A stretch of 64,000 bases of DNA from an uncultured Opitutia bacterium (lineage in GTDB: Bacteria > Verrucomicrobiota > Verrucomicrobiia > Opitutales > UBA953), in the NCBI GenBank assembly GCA_903919185.1, contig CAIXHF010000007.1, forward strand, positions 1-64,000. The letters are read 5' to 3'. Under the pieces are notes generated by a model. That model searched no databases. It had not been told where the DNA came from and saw only the letters and a list, made by a program, of their open reading frames with translations. The position numbers and the translations under genes were made by a program. Each line of letters opens with the position of its first letter. Within the stretch, counting starts at the first letter, position 1. Below, piece by piece: positions 51,271 to 60,702 of this stretch.

Positions 51271-51507
51271 ATGCTTCAGCCCGTCGACCTCAGTGTCTTC
51301 CTGGCCTTTGTCGCCGGGCTCGTCGTGCTGGGGCTGTTTGGCCTCCAAACTTGGTATGATCGTCGGGATGCCCTCCTGTTCGATCACCGCCGCCTAAATT
51401 CGGCGTTCTACTGCACCCGGTGCTCCCTGACCTTTGTGCGGCCGCGTCGCCGCGAAGAGGCAACCTGCCCCCGCTGCGGCTGGAACAATGTTCGCCTCAA
51501 GTTCTGA
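51271..51507 (+). CDS. Small membrane-anchored zinc-ribbon protein
   Basis: A 78-aa protein with an N-terminal membrane helix ([20 protein letters not shown]) and a C-terminal zinc ribbon (YCTRCSLTF, then CPRCGWNN; CxxC-x15-CxxC). It lies between the rplQ terminator and guaA. I do not recognise the family; the ribbon suggests a structural or nucleic-acid/protein-binding role at the inner face of the membrane. Confidence 0.75.
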   Translation: MLQPVDLSVFLAFVAGLVVLGLFGLQTWYDRRDALLFDHRRLNSAFYCTRCSLTFVRPRRREEATCPRCGWNNVRLKF

Positions 51508-51527
51508 ACCCCTTTAACTTTCCTTCC

Positions 51528-53084
51528 ATGGCTCCCCAGTCCATCGCGATTCTCGATTTTGGCTCCCAGTTGACCAAGGTCATTGCCCGCCGCGTCCGCG
51601 AGTGCAACGTCCACTCCCGCATTTATCCCTTCGGCGTCACGCCCGAAACCCTGCGCGCTGATGGCGTCGTTGGCGTCATCCTCTCCGGTGGTCCCGATAG
51701 TGTGAAAGCGAAGGGTTCGCCGCACCCGCACGCTGGTATCTTTGAGATGGGCCTGCCGGTCTTAGGCATCTGCTACGGGGTCCAACTGATGGGCCAGATG
51801 CTTGGCGGTAACGTCGCCAGCAGCTCGCACCGCGAATACGGTCATGGCACTCTGTCGTTTCGCAAGGGTTCGCAACTGCTCCAAGGGCTTAAGTCTCCGT
51901 TACGCATCTGGAATTCTCACGGCGACAAGATCACGCGCCTGCCGCATGGCTTCAAGGCCGTCGCCTCTACCGAAAACTCCGAGTGTGCGGTGATTGAGGA
52001 TCCGAAGCGTCGTTTCTATGGGATTCAGTTCCATCCGGAAGTGGCCCATTCGGAACGCGGCATCGATATCCTCCGCAACTTCTTGTTCCGCATCTGCGGC
52101 GCCAAACCGACCTGGAAGATGGACGACTACGTCGAAACGGCCGTACGCGAAATCCGTGAGAAGGTGGGTAAAGCCCAAGTCATCCTTGGACTATCCGGCG
52201 GCGTCGATTCCTCCGTGGCCGCGGCCCTGATTCAGCGCGCCATTGGCAAGCAACTGACCTGCGTCTTCGTCGACAACGGCCTGCTCCGTCTCAACGAGCG
52301 CGCCCAGGTTGAGAAAATGTTCCGCGGCAAGTTCAAGGTCGACCTCCGCGTGGTCGACGCTTCGGAGGCCTTCCTCCGTAAGCTCAAGGGCGTCACTGAC
52401 CCCGAGCGCAAGCGCAAGATCATCGGCCATGAGTTCATCAAGGTCTTCGAGCGCTCCATCAAGGAGGTCCAGGGAAAGAAGAAGGGGAAGGTCGAATTCC
52501 TCGCCCAAGGGACGCTCTACCCGGACGTCATTGAATCGCTTTCGCCTAACGGCGGCCCTGCGGCCACCATCAAGAGCCACCATAATGTAGGCGGCCTACC
52601 CAAGCATATGAAACTGAAGCTGCTCGAGCCTTTGCGCGAGCTCTTCAAGGATGAGGTCCGTGCCCTCGGCGAAGCCCTCGGCCTGCCGCATGACATGGTC
52701 TGGCGTCACCCGTTCCCAGGCCCTGGCCTGGCCGTCCGTATCTGCGGCGATATCACCAAGGAGCGCCTCGAGGTGCTCCGTAAGGCCGACGACATCTTCA
52801 TCAGCGAACTACGTACCTCGGGGCAATACGCCAAGGTCTGGCAAGCATTCGCTGTCTTCCTCCCGGTCCGCAGCGTTGGTGTCATGGGCGATGGTCGCAC
52901 CTACGACAATGTTTGCGCCCTACGCGCGGTGACTTCTTCCGATGCCATGACGGCCGATTGGGCCCGTTTGCCCTATGATGTCCTCCAGCGTGCCTCGACG
53001 CGTATCATTAACGAAGTGAAGGGCATCAATCGCGTGGTCTACGACGTCTCTTCCAAGCCGCCGGCGACTATCGAATGGGAATAG
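51528..53084 (+). CDS. guaA: GMP synthase (glutamine-hydrolysing)
   Basis: A 518-aa enzyme turning XMP to GMP. The class I glutaminase domain has [16 protein letters not shown] (Cys) and [14 protein letters not shown] (His/Glu). The ATP-pyrophosphatase has the PP-loop [15 protein letters not shown], and a dimerisation domain ends [18 protein letters not shown] start at [14 protein letters not shown]; the 36 earlier codons in the track overlap the zinc-ribbon gene. No guaB is nearby. Confidence 0.97.
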   Translation: MAPQSIAILDFGSQLTKVIARRVRECNVHSRIYPFGVTPETLRADGVVGVILSGGPDSVKAKGSPHPHAGIFEMGLPVLGICYGVQLMGQMLGGNVASSSHREYGHGTLSFRKGSQLLQGLKSPLRIWNSHGDKITRLPHGFKAVASTENSECAVIEDPKRRFYGIQFHPEVAHSERGIDILRNFLFRICGAKPTWKMDDYVETAVREIREKVGKAQVILGLSGGVDSSVAAALIQRAIGKQLTCVFVDNGLLRLNERAQVEKMFRGKFKVDLRVVDASEAFLRKLKGVTDPERKRKIIGHEFIKVFERSIKEVQGKKKGKVEFLAQGTLYPDVIESLSPNGGPAATIKSHHNVGGLPKHMKLKLLEPLRELFKDEVRALGEALGLPHDMVWRHPFPGPGLAVRICGDITKERLEVLRKADDIFISELRTSGQYAKVWQAFAVFLPVRSVGVMGDGRTYDNVCALRAVTSSDAMTADWARLPYDVLQRASTRIINEVKGINRVVYDVSSKPPATIEWE

Positions 53085-53137
53085 GCTGAGGTTTGCCCCG
53101 TTGACACCTTCGCCGCGCCCCTTTTCCTTGCAGGCTC

Positions 53138-54688
53138 GTGGCTGAACCCGCTTTCCAGGTCATCGCGCGCCGCTGGCGCCCCCGCCGCTTCGACGAACTC
53201 GTCGGGCAGGAGCACATCGTGCGGACCCTCCGGAACGCCTTGACGAGTAAGCAGCTGGCCCACGCCTACTTGTTCGTGGGTCCGCGTGGCACGGGTAAGA
53301 CGACGACGGCCCGCGTGCTCGCCAAGGCCTTGAATTGCTCGGGTGGCCCTAAAGCCGACTTTTCCTTGGATGACCCGGTCTGCCTGGCCATCGAAGCCGG
53401 CAGCTGCCTCGATGTCATCGAAATCGACGCCGCTTCCAACCGTAAGCTCGAGGACGCCCAGAAGATCCGCGAGGAGTGCCAGTTCGCTCCCTCTAACTGC
53501 CCGTATAAGGTCTTCATCATCGACGAAGTCCACCAACTGACGAAGGAGGCCTTCAACGCTTTGCTCAAGACGCTCGAAGAGCCGCCGCCCTGGGTGAAGT
53601 TTATCTTAGCGACGACCGAGGCCGATAAGGTCCTCCCGACGATCACTTCGCGTTGCCAGCGTCTTGAATTCCACCCGATCTCTGAGGAAGTCATCGCCGC
53701 CCAGTTGACGCGCATCGTCAAGGCCGACGGCGTCACGGCCGATCAGGATGCGCTTACCGCCATCGCCCGTCTCGCCAATGGCGGGATGCGTGACTCGCAG
53801 TCCATCCTCGACCAAGTCATTTCGTTCGCCGGCAAGAAGGTCACCGAAGCCGATGTGCTTTCGATTTACGGCCTCGCTTCCGCCCAACAGGTCCAAGACC
53901 TCGGGAAGGCTATCGCTACGGGCGACGGCAAGACGGTTTTGGCTTTGTGCGACGCCTTCCATGCCGAAGGCCGCGACTTACTCCGGGTGCTGGCCGACCT
54001 ACAAAGTCGTGTCCGTCAGACGGTCTTGGACTCGGTGAAGTCGGGTGGCACGAGCGCCCTGTTGGGCGGTAGTTTGGCGACCGAGCAGTTGGTGCGTCTT
54101 TTGGAATGCCTGCAGGCGGGCGAGCAGGGGATTCGCCAAGGGCTTTCGCCTCGGGCGAACTTCGAGGTGACGTTATTGAAGGCCATCGAGCAAAGTAGAT
54201 CGCGATCTATCGATAGCCTCATCAAAGACATCGCCGCTGCCGCAGCCGGTCTCCCTCGGGAGCCCGGCCAAAAAAAAATAAACCCATCGCCGGCGACACC
54301 AGCGGTGACGGTGGCGGCACCACGGTCGCCTGAGTCGATGCCTAGCCCCGTGGCCGAACCCGTCATTGTGGTCGCCAAGCCCGTGTCCATGTCCGTTGCT
54401 GCTTCACGCGTAGACGAGGCCGAAGAGTTGCCGATTCCTCAACTGTCAGAGGAGGAGACCATCATCGCGGAAAACCGAGAAGCGGAATCCTTCAACTTCG
54501 TTTTACCCGCCTTACCCGCGGTCACCGTTGCGGAGGTCGGCAAGGCGTCCTTCCCGGGCGAAGAGGATTTCGATAATGCCCTGGCTTCACTGCCGCCGGG
54601 GCTCGCCGAGAAGCTGCGTATCACCTTGGGCGCCGAGTTCACGGCCTTGCGCCCCATTCCCGCCGGTAAGCTCCGCAAGCCGCTCTAA
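53138..54688 (+). CDS. dnaX: DNA polymerase III subunit tau/gamma
   Basis: A 516-aa clamp-loader ATPase. Domain I has Walker A GPRGTGKTTTARVLAKALNC and Walker B FIIDEVHQL, with LEEPPPWVKFILATTEADKV and the arginine-finger block ITSRCQRLEFHPI. Domain III ends near residue 365 (TLLKAIEQSRSR). A Pro/Ala/Val-rich linker and a short C-terminal domain follow. Start is GTG. An A9 run at codons 378-381 can yield a gamma-length product. The C-terminal region is shorter than in E. coli tau (643 aa). Confidence 0.94.
   Translation: MAEPAFQVIARRWRPRRFDELVGQEHIVRTLRNALTSKQLAHAYLFVGPRGTGKTTTARVLAKALNCSGGPKADFSLDDPVCLAIEAGSCLDVIEIDAASNRKLEDAQKIREECQFAPSNCPYKVFIIDEVHQLTKEAFNALLKTLEEPPPWVKFILATTEADKVLPTITSRCQRLEFHPISEEVIAAQLTRIVKADGVTADQDALTAIARLANGGMRDSQSILDQVISFAGKKVTEADVLSIYGLASAQQVQDLGKAIATGDGKTVLALCDAFHAEGRDLLRVLADLQSRVRQTVLDSVKSGGTSALLGGSLATEQLVRLLECLQAGEQGIRQGLSPRANFEVTLLKAIEQSRSRSIDSLIKDIAAAAAGLPREPGQKKINPSPATPAVTVAAPRSPESMPSPVAEPVIVVAKPVSMSVAASRVDEAEELPIPQLSEEETIIAENREAESFNFVLPALPAVTVAEVGKASFPGEEDFDNALASLPPGLAEKLRITLGAEFTALRPIPAGKLRKPL
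54269..54282 (+). other. A9 slippage site in dnaX giving a gamma-length product
   Basis: In frame the bases read CAA AAA AAA ATA AAC. Loss of one A gives CAA AAA AAA TAA, an immediate stop after about 380 residues, right after domain III. Gain of one A reads on for about 20 codons to TGA. Thermus dnaX uses an A9 run for transcriptional slippage in the same way, so production of both tau and gamma is likely. Confidence 0.7.
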
Positions 54689-54690
54689 AC

Positions 54691-55149
54691 GTGGCCAAGG
54701 TTTTCGAGGTCGGCCTGATTTCTGATACGCACGGGAAGATGCGCCCCGAAGCACTCACAGCGCTCGAAGGCTGTGCGCTTATTTTTCACGCGGGCGATGT
54801 GTGTGGTGCGGCCGTCTTGGCTGATCTCGCGGCATTGGCTCCATGCCACGCCGTGGCCGGTAATTGCGACACTGATCCCGAACTACCTCTGACGATTCAG
54901 CAGGAGGTCGCCGGTATCCGGGTGCTCATTCATCATGGCCACTTGCCAGTAGATATGGCCCGTTTCCGTCCCGATGTTGTGGTGACAGGTCATACGCACG
55001 TCCCCAAGATCGAGCAGGTCGGCTCCGTGCTTTATATTAACCCGGGTAGTGCGGGGCCGCGCCGTTTCAATCTTCCGGTGACGGTCGCGCGGCTCACGAT
55101 TTGCGCTGGCCGCCCGACCGCCCGAATCATCGAACTCGCTGTCGTATGA
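54691..55149 (+). CDS. YfcE/MJ0936-type metallophosphodiesterase
   Basis: A 152-aa calcineurin-like phosphoesterase. Metal ligands are in GLISDTHG, IFHAGDVCG, VAGNCD, LIHHGH and VTGHTHVP, so the dinuclear centre is complete. Start is GTG, 2 bases after the dnaX stop. Its stop overlaps the hrpB start (ATGA). The natural substrate of this subclass is uncertain. Confidence 0.9.
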   Translation: MAKVFEVGLISDTHGKMRPEALTALEGCALIFHAGDVCGAAVLADLAALAPCHAVAGNCDTDPELPLTIQQEVAGIRVLIHHGHLPVDMARFRPDVVVTGHTHVPKIEQVGSVLYINPGSAGPRRFNLPVTVARLTICAGRPTARIIELAVV

Positions 55150-57677
55150 GCCAGGCTTTACCCATCGACGCCCTGAGAGAGCCATTGGTCGCGGCCTGCG
55201 GACGTACCCGCCGGATTGTGCTCCGGGCCCCGACGGGGTCGGGTAAGTCGACCCGGATTCCGCAGATGCTTTTGGACCTCGGCTTAGTGCAGGGGCAAAT
55301 TGTCGTCCTACAGCCTCGCCGTATCGCTGCGCGTCTCTTGGCCGCACGGATTGCCCAAGAGCGTGGCGTTAAGCTGGGTGGTGAAGTCGGTTACCAGATA
55401 CGATTTGAGCGCGTCGAATCCGCGGAGACGCGCATCAAGTTTGTCACCGAGGCCTTGCTACTGCGGCAGATGGCTTCGGATCCACAACTCAAGGGTATCG
55501 GCGCGGTGGTCTTTGATGAATTCCATGAGCGGAACTTACATTCTGACGTCGCCTTGGCGTTGGCCCGTCAGCTCCAGGAGTCCGGTCGGCCGGACCTACT
55601 CATTATCGCGATGTCTGCTACCCTCGACACGGAAGGCGTGGCTCGCTGGATGGGCAATGCCGAGACCTTAGCTGCCGATGGCCGGGCTTACCCGGTTGAT
55701 GTCGAGTATGTGCCGGTCGCCCGCACGTCCACGCGTCCGGTCTGGGATCTGGCGGCTGAGCAGGTCGGCCGCATCCTGCACGAGGAACCGGAGGGCGACG
55801 TCCTCGTCTTCATGCCGGGAGGCTATGAGATTATGCGCACCATTGGTGCGGTTCGTAACCTCCGCGAATCTGGCGGCGTCGATATCTTGCCGCTCTATGG
55901 CGAATTACCCCCGGAGGAACAAGACCGCGCCGTTCGCCCTGGCCCCCGCCGTAAAGTCATCGTCGCGACCAATGTCGCCGAGACCTCGCTGACCATCCCG
56001 GGCGTCCGTGCGGTCGTTGATGCCGGCTTGGCCCGCATCGCCCGTTTCGACGCCTTGCGTGGCATCGATACTTTGATGGTCGAAGCGGTCTCGCAGGCTT
56101 CCGCCGAACAGCGTGCCGGCCGCGCGGGCCGGACGGGGCCCGGGCGTTGCATCCGCCTCTGGTCCCATACAGATCACCAAGCCCGCCCCTTGCGGGAAGT
56201 CCCGGAAATAAAACGCGTCGACTTGGCGGAGACTATCCTGCTGCTGCTCTCTTCCGGTTGGGGCGACCCAGCGACCTTCCCCTGGTATGAAAAGCCCGAG
56301 CCGATAGCGCTACAGCGCGCGGTCACCGTCTTGACGGACCTAGGGGCTTTAGATGGGCGTGGCGCGTTAACCACGTTGGGTCGGCGGATGGCCATCTTTC
56401 CGGCGCACCCACGTTATGCCCGCATGCTCATGGCAGCGGATGAGTTGGATTGCGTCGCCGAAGTAGCGGCCATCGCCGGTCTTTCCCAAGGGCGGGATTT
56501 GATGCTACGCAAAGTCGATGAACGTGCGGAGCGTGAACGCGACGCCATCCCGGCCGAAGAAGGCTCCGATTTCTTCACCCGCTTGGCCTTGCTGCAACGG
56601 GCGTCGGAGTTAAAGTTCGACCCCGATGCCTGCGACCGGATTGGCGTGCATGGTCAGGCTGCCCGCCAGGCCGAGCAGGCCGCCCGACAATTCCTGCGCT
56701 TAGCGCAAGGGCAGGGGCTCCGTGTATCCGACCGAGCAGCGGCTCCAGAAAATATCCGTCGCTGCCTGCTGCTCGGCTTCTCGGACCGACTCGCGGTACG
56801 GCTCGACGCCGGTACATTACGGTGTGCGCTCGTCCATGGCCGGCGCGGCGAACTACGCCGCGAGTCCTCCATTCGCTCTGCGAAATTACTCGTCGCCGCT
56901 GAAGTCGACGAGATCCAGACGCGCGGTGAAGTTACCACCTACCTCTCCTTGGCCACCGCCATCGAAGAGGCTTGGCTGCAGGAACTCTTTCCGGCGGATT
57001 TCTCCGAAGTCTGTTCCGTGCGTTACGACGCGACCCAGCGAAGGGTCCTCACGCGGACGGAGCGTCGGTTTCGTGACCTTGTGCTGACCGCCATCGAACG
57101 CGATGATGCTTCTTCCGATGCGGGCAGCCGAATCTTGGCGGACGAAGTCAGTGCCGGCCGGCTCGAACTTGAACGGTGGGACAGTCAGGTCGACGCTTGG
57201 ATTCGCCGCATGAACTTTCTGGCGAAGCATTGCCCCGAACTGGGTATCCCGCCCTTCGACGACGCAGGGCGGCGCTTGGTGATCGAAGAAATCTGTGCGG
57301 GCGCCACGGCCTACCGGGATATTCGGGAGAAGCCCGTTTTTCCTATCGTGCGTGGCTGGTTGACCCATGAGCAAGCCATGGCCTTGGAGTCCTATTGCCC
57401 TGAGAAAATTATTCTCCCCCGCAAGAAGCACCCCGCGAAGATCGAGTATACCGAGGACGGTGAAGCTGAAATCGAGGCCACCGTTCAGGAGCTCTATGAT
57501 TTTCCGGGAAGCAAGCTTCGGGTCTGCCAGGGGAAGGTGCCCATGATCATCTGTATTCAGTCGCCTGCTCGCCGGACCCAGCAGCGGACGCGCGACCTAG
57601 ATGCCTTTTGGAAGGGCTCCTACGAATTGGTGAAGAAAGAACTTCGGGGTCGCTACCCCAAGCACGAGTGGCGATAG
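55146..57677 (+). CDS. hrpB: ATP-dependent helicase HrpB
   Basis: An 843-aa DExH-box helicase. Motif I APTGSGKSTRIPQML, motif II DEFHERNLHSD, motif III MSATLDT and motif VI QRAGRAGRTGPG are present. The C-terminal HrpB-specific domain ends GRYPKHEWR. I start at MSQALPIDAL (ATGA overlap with the phosphodiesterase); the track's 15 extra codons are spurious. The cellular role of HrpB is poorly defined; RNA metabolism is assumed. Confidence 0.94.
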   Translation: MSQALPIDALREPLVAACGRTRRIVLRAPTGSGKSTRIPQMLLDLGLVQGQIVVLQPRRIAARLLAARIAQERGVKLGGEVGYQIRFERVESAETRIKFVTEALLLRQMASDPQLKGIGAVVFDEFHERNLHSDVALALARQLQESGRPDLLIIAMSATLDTEGVARWMGNAETLAADGRAYPVDVEYVPVARTSTRPVWDLAAEQVGRILHEEPEGDVLVFMPGGYEIMRTIGAVRNLRESGGVDILPLYGELPPEEQDRAVRPGPRRKVIVATNVAETSLTIPGVRAVVDAGLARIARFDALRGIDTLMVEAVSQASAEQRAGRAGRTGPGRCIRLWSHTDHQARPLREVPEIKRVDLAETILLLLSSGWGDPATFPWYEKPEPIALQRAVTVLTDLGALDGRGALTTLGRRMAIFPAHPRYARMLMAADELDCVAEVAAIAGLSQGRDLMLRKVDERAERERDAIPAEEGSDFFTRLALLQRASELKFDPDACDRIGVHGQAARQAEQAARQFLRLAQGQGLRVSDRAAAPENIRRCLLLGFSDRLAVRLDAGTLRCALVHGRRGELRRESSIRSAKLLVAAEVDEIQTRGEVTTYLSLATAIEEAWLQELFPADFSEVCSVRYDATQRRVLTRTERRFRDLVLTAIERDDASSDAGSRILADEVSAGRLELERWDSQVDAWIRRMNFLAKHCPELGIPPFDDAGRRLVIEEICAGATAYRDIREKPVFPIVRGWLTHEQAMALESYCPEKIILPRKKHPAKIEYTEDGEAEIEATVQELYDFPGSKLRVCQGKVPMIICIQSPARRTQQRTRDLDAFWKGSYELVKKELRGRYPKHEWR

Positions 57678-57694
57678 TTCATCTGCCTCCTGCC

Positions 57695-57823
57695 ATGCGT
57701 CGCCGCGACTTCCTCACTACCGCCTCTACGCTGTCGCTGGCCATAGCCTTGGGCGCCCAAGTCGCTCCCGTCACTAAGCCTTCCCGGAAGAAGGGCCTCG
57801 GGGATTATTACCGCACCCTCTGA
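57695..57823 (+). CDS. 42-aa protein consisting mainly of a Tat-type signal peptide
   Basis: MRRRDFLTTASTLSLAIALG is a twin-arginine signal with its hydrophobic core. Only about 20 residues follow (to GDYYRTL) before a stop. It starts 17 bases after hrpB and ends 2 bases before the exonuclease ATG, so it fits the operon. It could be a genuine tiny exported peptide or the stump of a lost Tat substrate. No Shine-Dalgarno. Existence as a protein is uncertain. Confidence 0.5.
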   Translation: MRRRDFLTTASTLSLAIALGAQVAPVTKPSRKKGLGDYYRTL

Positions 57824-57825
57824 CT

Positions 57826-58506
57826 ATGAGCCGGCCGTCTCCTCTGTGGACCGAGATCCCCATTCATGTCGTCGACTTTGAAGGAAGTCTGCGCACCGGG
57901 GTGGTCGAGTATGGGGTCGCGACGTTGTTAGGCGGTGACATCATCAATACCTCGACGAGGTTACATGCCGCACGGACGCCGGTACCGCCGATCGACACTC
58001 AATGCCACGGACTCTCGGAGAAAGAGCTCAAAGGGCTGCCCCCCTTCGAGTCCGAATGGGATCTCTGGGTGTCGCTCCGGAAGACTGGACTCCTGGCTGC
58101 GCATAACGCCTCGGTGGAGTCAGGCCTACTCCGCGGGACCTGGTTGCGGCCGCCGGCGGTCTCCTCCTTTATCGACTCCGATACCGAGGTCGCCGAGTGG
58201 GGGGCTTGGGTGGATACCTGCCGCCTCGCTCGGGCTTGGGTCCCGAGCTTAGGGGACTATCGCCTACAGGCCTTGGTATCGGTCTTTCGGTTAGGTGCCC
58301 GGCTGGATTCCCTGGCCGCCAAGCATTGTCCCCCGAATCGCCGTAAATACCATTGTGCGCTGTACGATGCCTTGGCTTCGGCCTTGGTCTTACGGGCGCT
58401 TTGCTCGGTCGAAGGGCGTTCGGCGGCGACCTTGGCGCAATTGGCGAAGGACAGCCTTTCGGCCCCGGCGGCGGACGACTTGTCGCAGGGCGAGTTGGGT
58501 CTCTGA
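57826..58506 (+). CDS. DnaQ-like 3'-5' exonuclease family protein
   Basis: A 226-aa DEDDh-type nuclease. ExoI is IHVVDFEGS with the DxE pair, and ExoIII is HCALYDALAS (His and Asp). The ExoII block reads AAHNASVESG, where the usual aspartate is replaced by glutamate. The early HGLSEKELKGLPPF is typical of the epsilon/DnaQ family. Substrate unknown. It follows hrpB and the 42-aa ORF. Confidence 0.8.
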   Translation: MSRPSPLWTEIPIHVVDFEGSLRTGVVEYGVATLLGGDIINTSTRLHAARTPVPPIDTQCHGLSEKELKGLPPFESEWDLWVSLRKTGLLAAHNASVESGLLRGTWLRPPAVSSFIDSDTEVAEWGAWVDTCRLARAWVPSLGDYRLQALVSVFRLGARLDSLAAKHCPPNRRKYHCALYDALASALVLRALCSVEGRSAATLAQLAKDSLSAPAADDLSQGELGL

Positions 58507-58555
58507 CTTTTCCGCTTCACACCTTGGTCGGTCCGTAACTAGATAGGCCTTCACC

Positions 58556-59557
<1,002 letters not shown>

Positions 59558-59574
59558 GTTACGGACCAACTTGC

Positions 59575-59612
59575 AAGGGGCGATTGAGGCTAGGCCTCGG
59601 TCGCCCTTTTTT
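59575..59612 (+). terminator. Rho-independent terminator of mdh
   Basis: GGGCGA pairs with TCGCCC, with an inner GAGGC/GCCTC stem, followed by six T. It lies about 18 bases after the mdh stop. The converging DUF362 gene ends just beyond it. Confidence 0.88.
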
Positions 59613-59621
59613 GTTGGGTCC

Positions 59622-60638
59622 TTATTCGGCCGCGAGACGAACCAACTTAATTTCAGACGGGCGGCAGGTGCCGAGGCGAATCTCGCCGGCATTGGCCGCC
59701 GAGAAGATAGGGGGCTCGGGATGGATAATCGCGACAGCTCTGGCCGTCCGGCCGGCATTGATTTTTTGCAGCCCGATAAAATCCAGAATCACGGGATTAG
59801 CGCTGGCCAGAATAGTCTTCTCAGAGAGGCACCAGTTAGCATCAAACCCAGGGCCACCGAGGATTTGGTAGCGTTCCAGTGAGAGGATCGTCAGGACATT
59901 CTTCTTCGCTAGTCCGGGGATGGCGCAGACCTCGATGGCGGCCTTGGTGGCGCTAGCGGGGTTATCCAAGAACCGTTCGGCGTTGGCCATATTGCCAAGC
60001 GAGGCGGCGGCGATAGCGCCATGCACACCCAAGGACTTGCTGTCGCTCAAGACGGGCAGGTTAATCCAGAAGTCGACCTCGTCGAACAGCGTCTTCGGGA
60101 GGACGCTGATGCGGGCATCACCCCACGGCGGAGTCGGGACGCCTGGGCGAGGGAGGACTTGGTTCTCGAACCAGAGTTTCTTTTCTTCGGCCCACTTTGG
60201 GGCGTTCGGTTCATAGGCGACGACGGGGAAGCCCTCGAAGTTCTGTCGTTCCGTGCTGAAGGGCGGGAGGAAGCCGCACTGTTGTAGGCTCTGCTGCCGG
60301 ACGTCGCAGAGGATGATCGCGTCCTGGGTAAAGCCGCGCTTTATGAGGCCGGTGCCGAGGGCGCGTATCAGTGGCTTGGGCGTGGCCAGCCCGAGCCCAG
60401 CCTCCGAGGAGATTTTGAGACCGCACTTGCGTAGGGTGCCAGGCTTGAGGCCGACCCCCGTGCTGAGCTCAAACTCGGCGAGGAGTCGCTCGACGGCCGG
60501 CGCATAATCCCCGTCGCTAAAGCCTTTCAGTTTTTGTTCGATGAGGAGTAACTTGGGGTCGGTGGCCGCCATGGTTTGGCCCCAGCCAGCGAGAAGGAGG
60601 AGAAGGACGGACAGTCGCATCTCGCTATTCTTGGCCAT
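59622..60638 (-). CDS. Exported DUF362 protein
   Basis: A protein of about 338 aa with a signal peptide (MAKNSEMRLSVLLLLLAGWG). The DUF362 blocks are AIILCDVRQQSLQQCGFL, VDFWINLPVLSDSKSLGVHG, a GGPGF turn, and a final ASANPVILDFIGLQKINAGR. The cysteine-rich ferredoxin part of some DUF362 proteins is absent. Starts at 60638 or 60620 are equally plausible; the track start at 60776 is inside the divergent MFS gene. Function unknown. Confidence 0.75.
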   Translation of the reverse strand: MAKNSEMRLSVLLLLLAGWGQTMAATDPKLLLIEQKLKGFSDGDYAPAVERLLAEFELSTGVGLKPGTLRKCGLKISSEAGLGLATPKPLIRALGTGLIKRGFTQDAIILCDVRQQSLQQCGFLPPFSTERQNFEGFPVVAYEPNAPKWAEEKKLWFENQVLPRPGVPTPPWGDARISVLPKTLFDEVDFWINLPVLSDSKSLGVHGAIAAASLGNMANAERFLDNPASATKAAIEVCAIPGLAKKNVLTILSLERYQILGGPGFDANWCLSEKTILASANPVILDFIGLQKINAGRTARAVAIIHPEPPIFSAANAGEIRLGTCRPSEIKLVRLAAE

Positions 60639-60702
60639 CTCGGGGTGCTCGCAAGGCCGCTCTTTTGTTTGCGGTTCAGGGGGGCATGCCCATTTTGACC
60701 GC

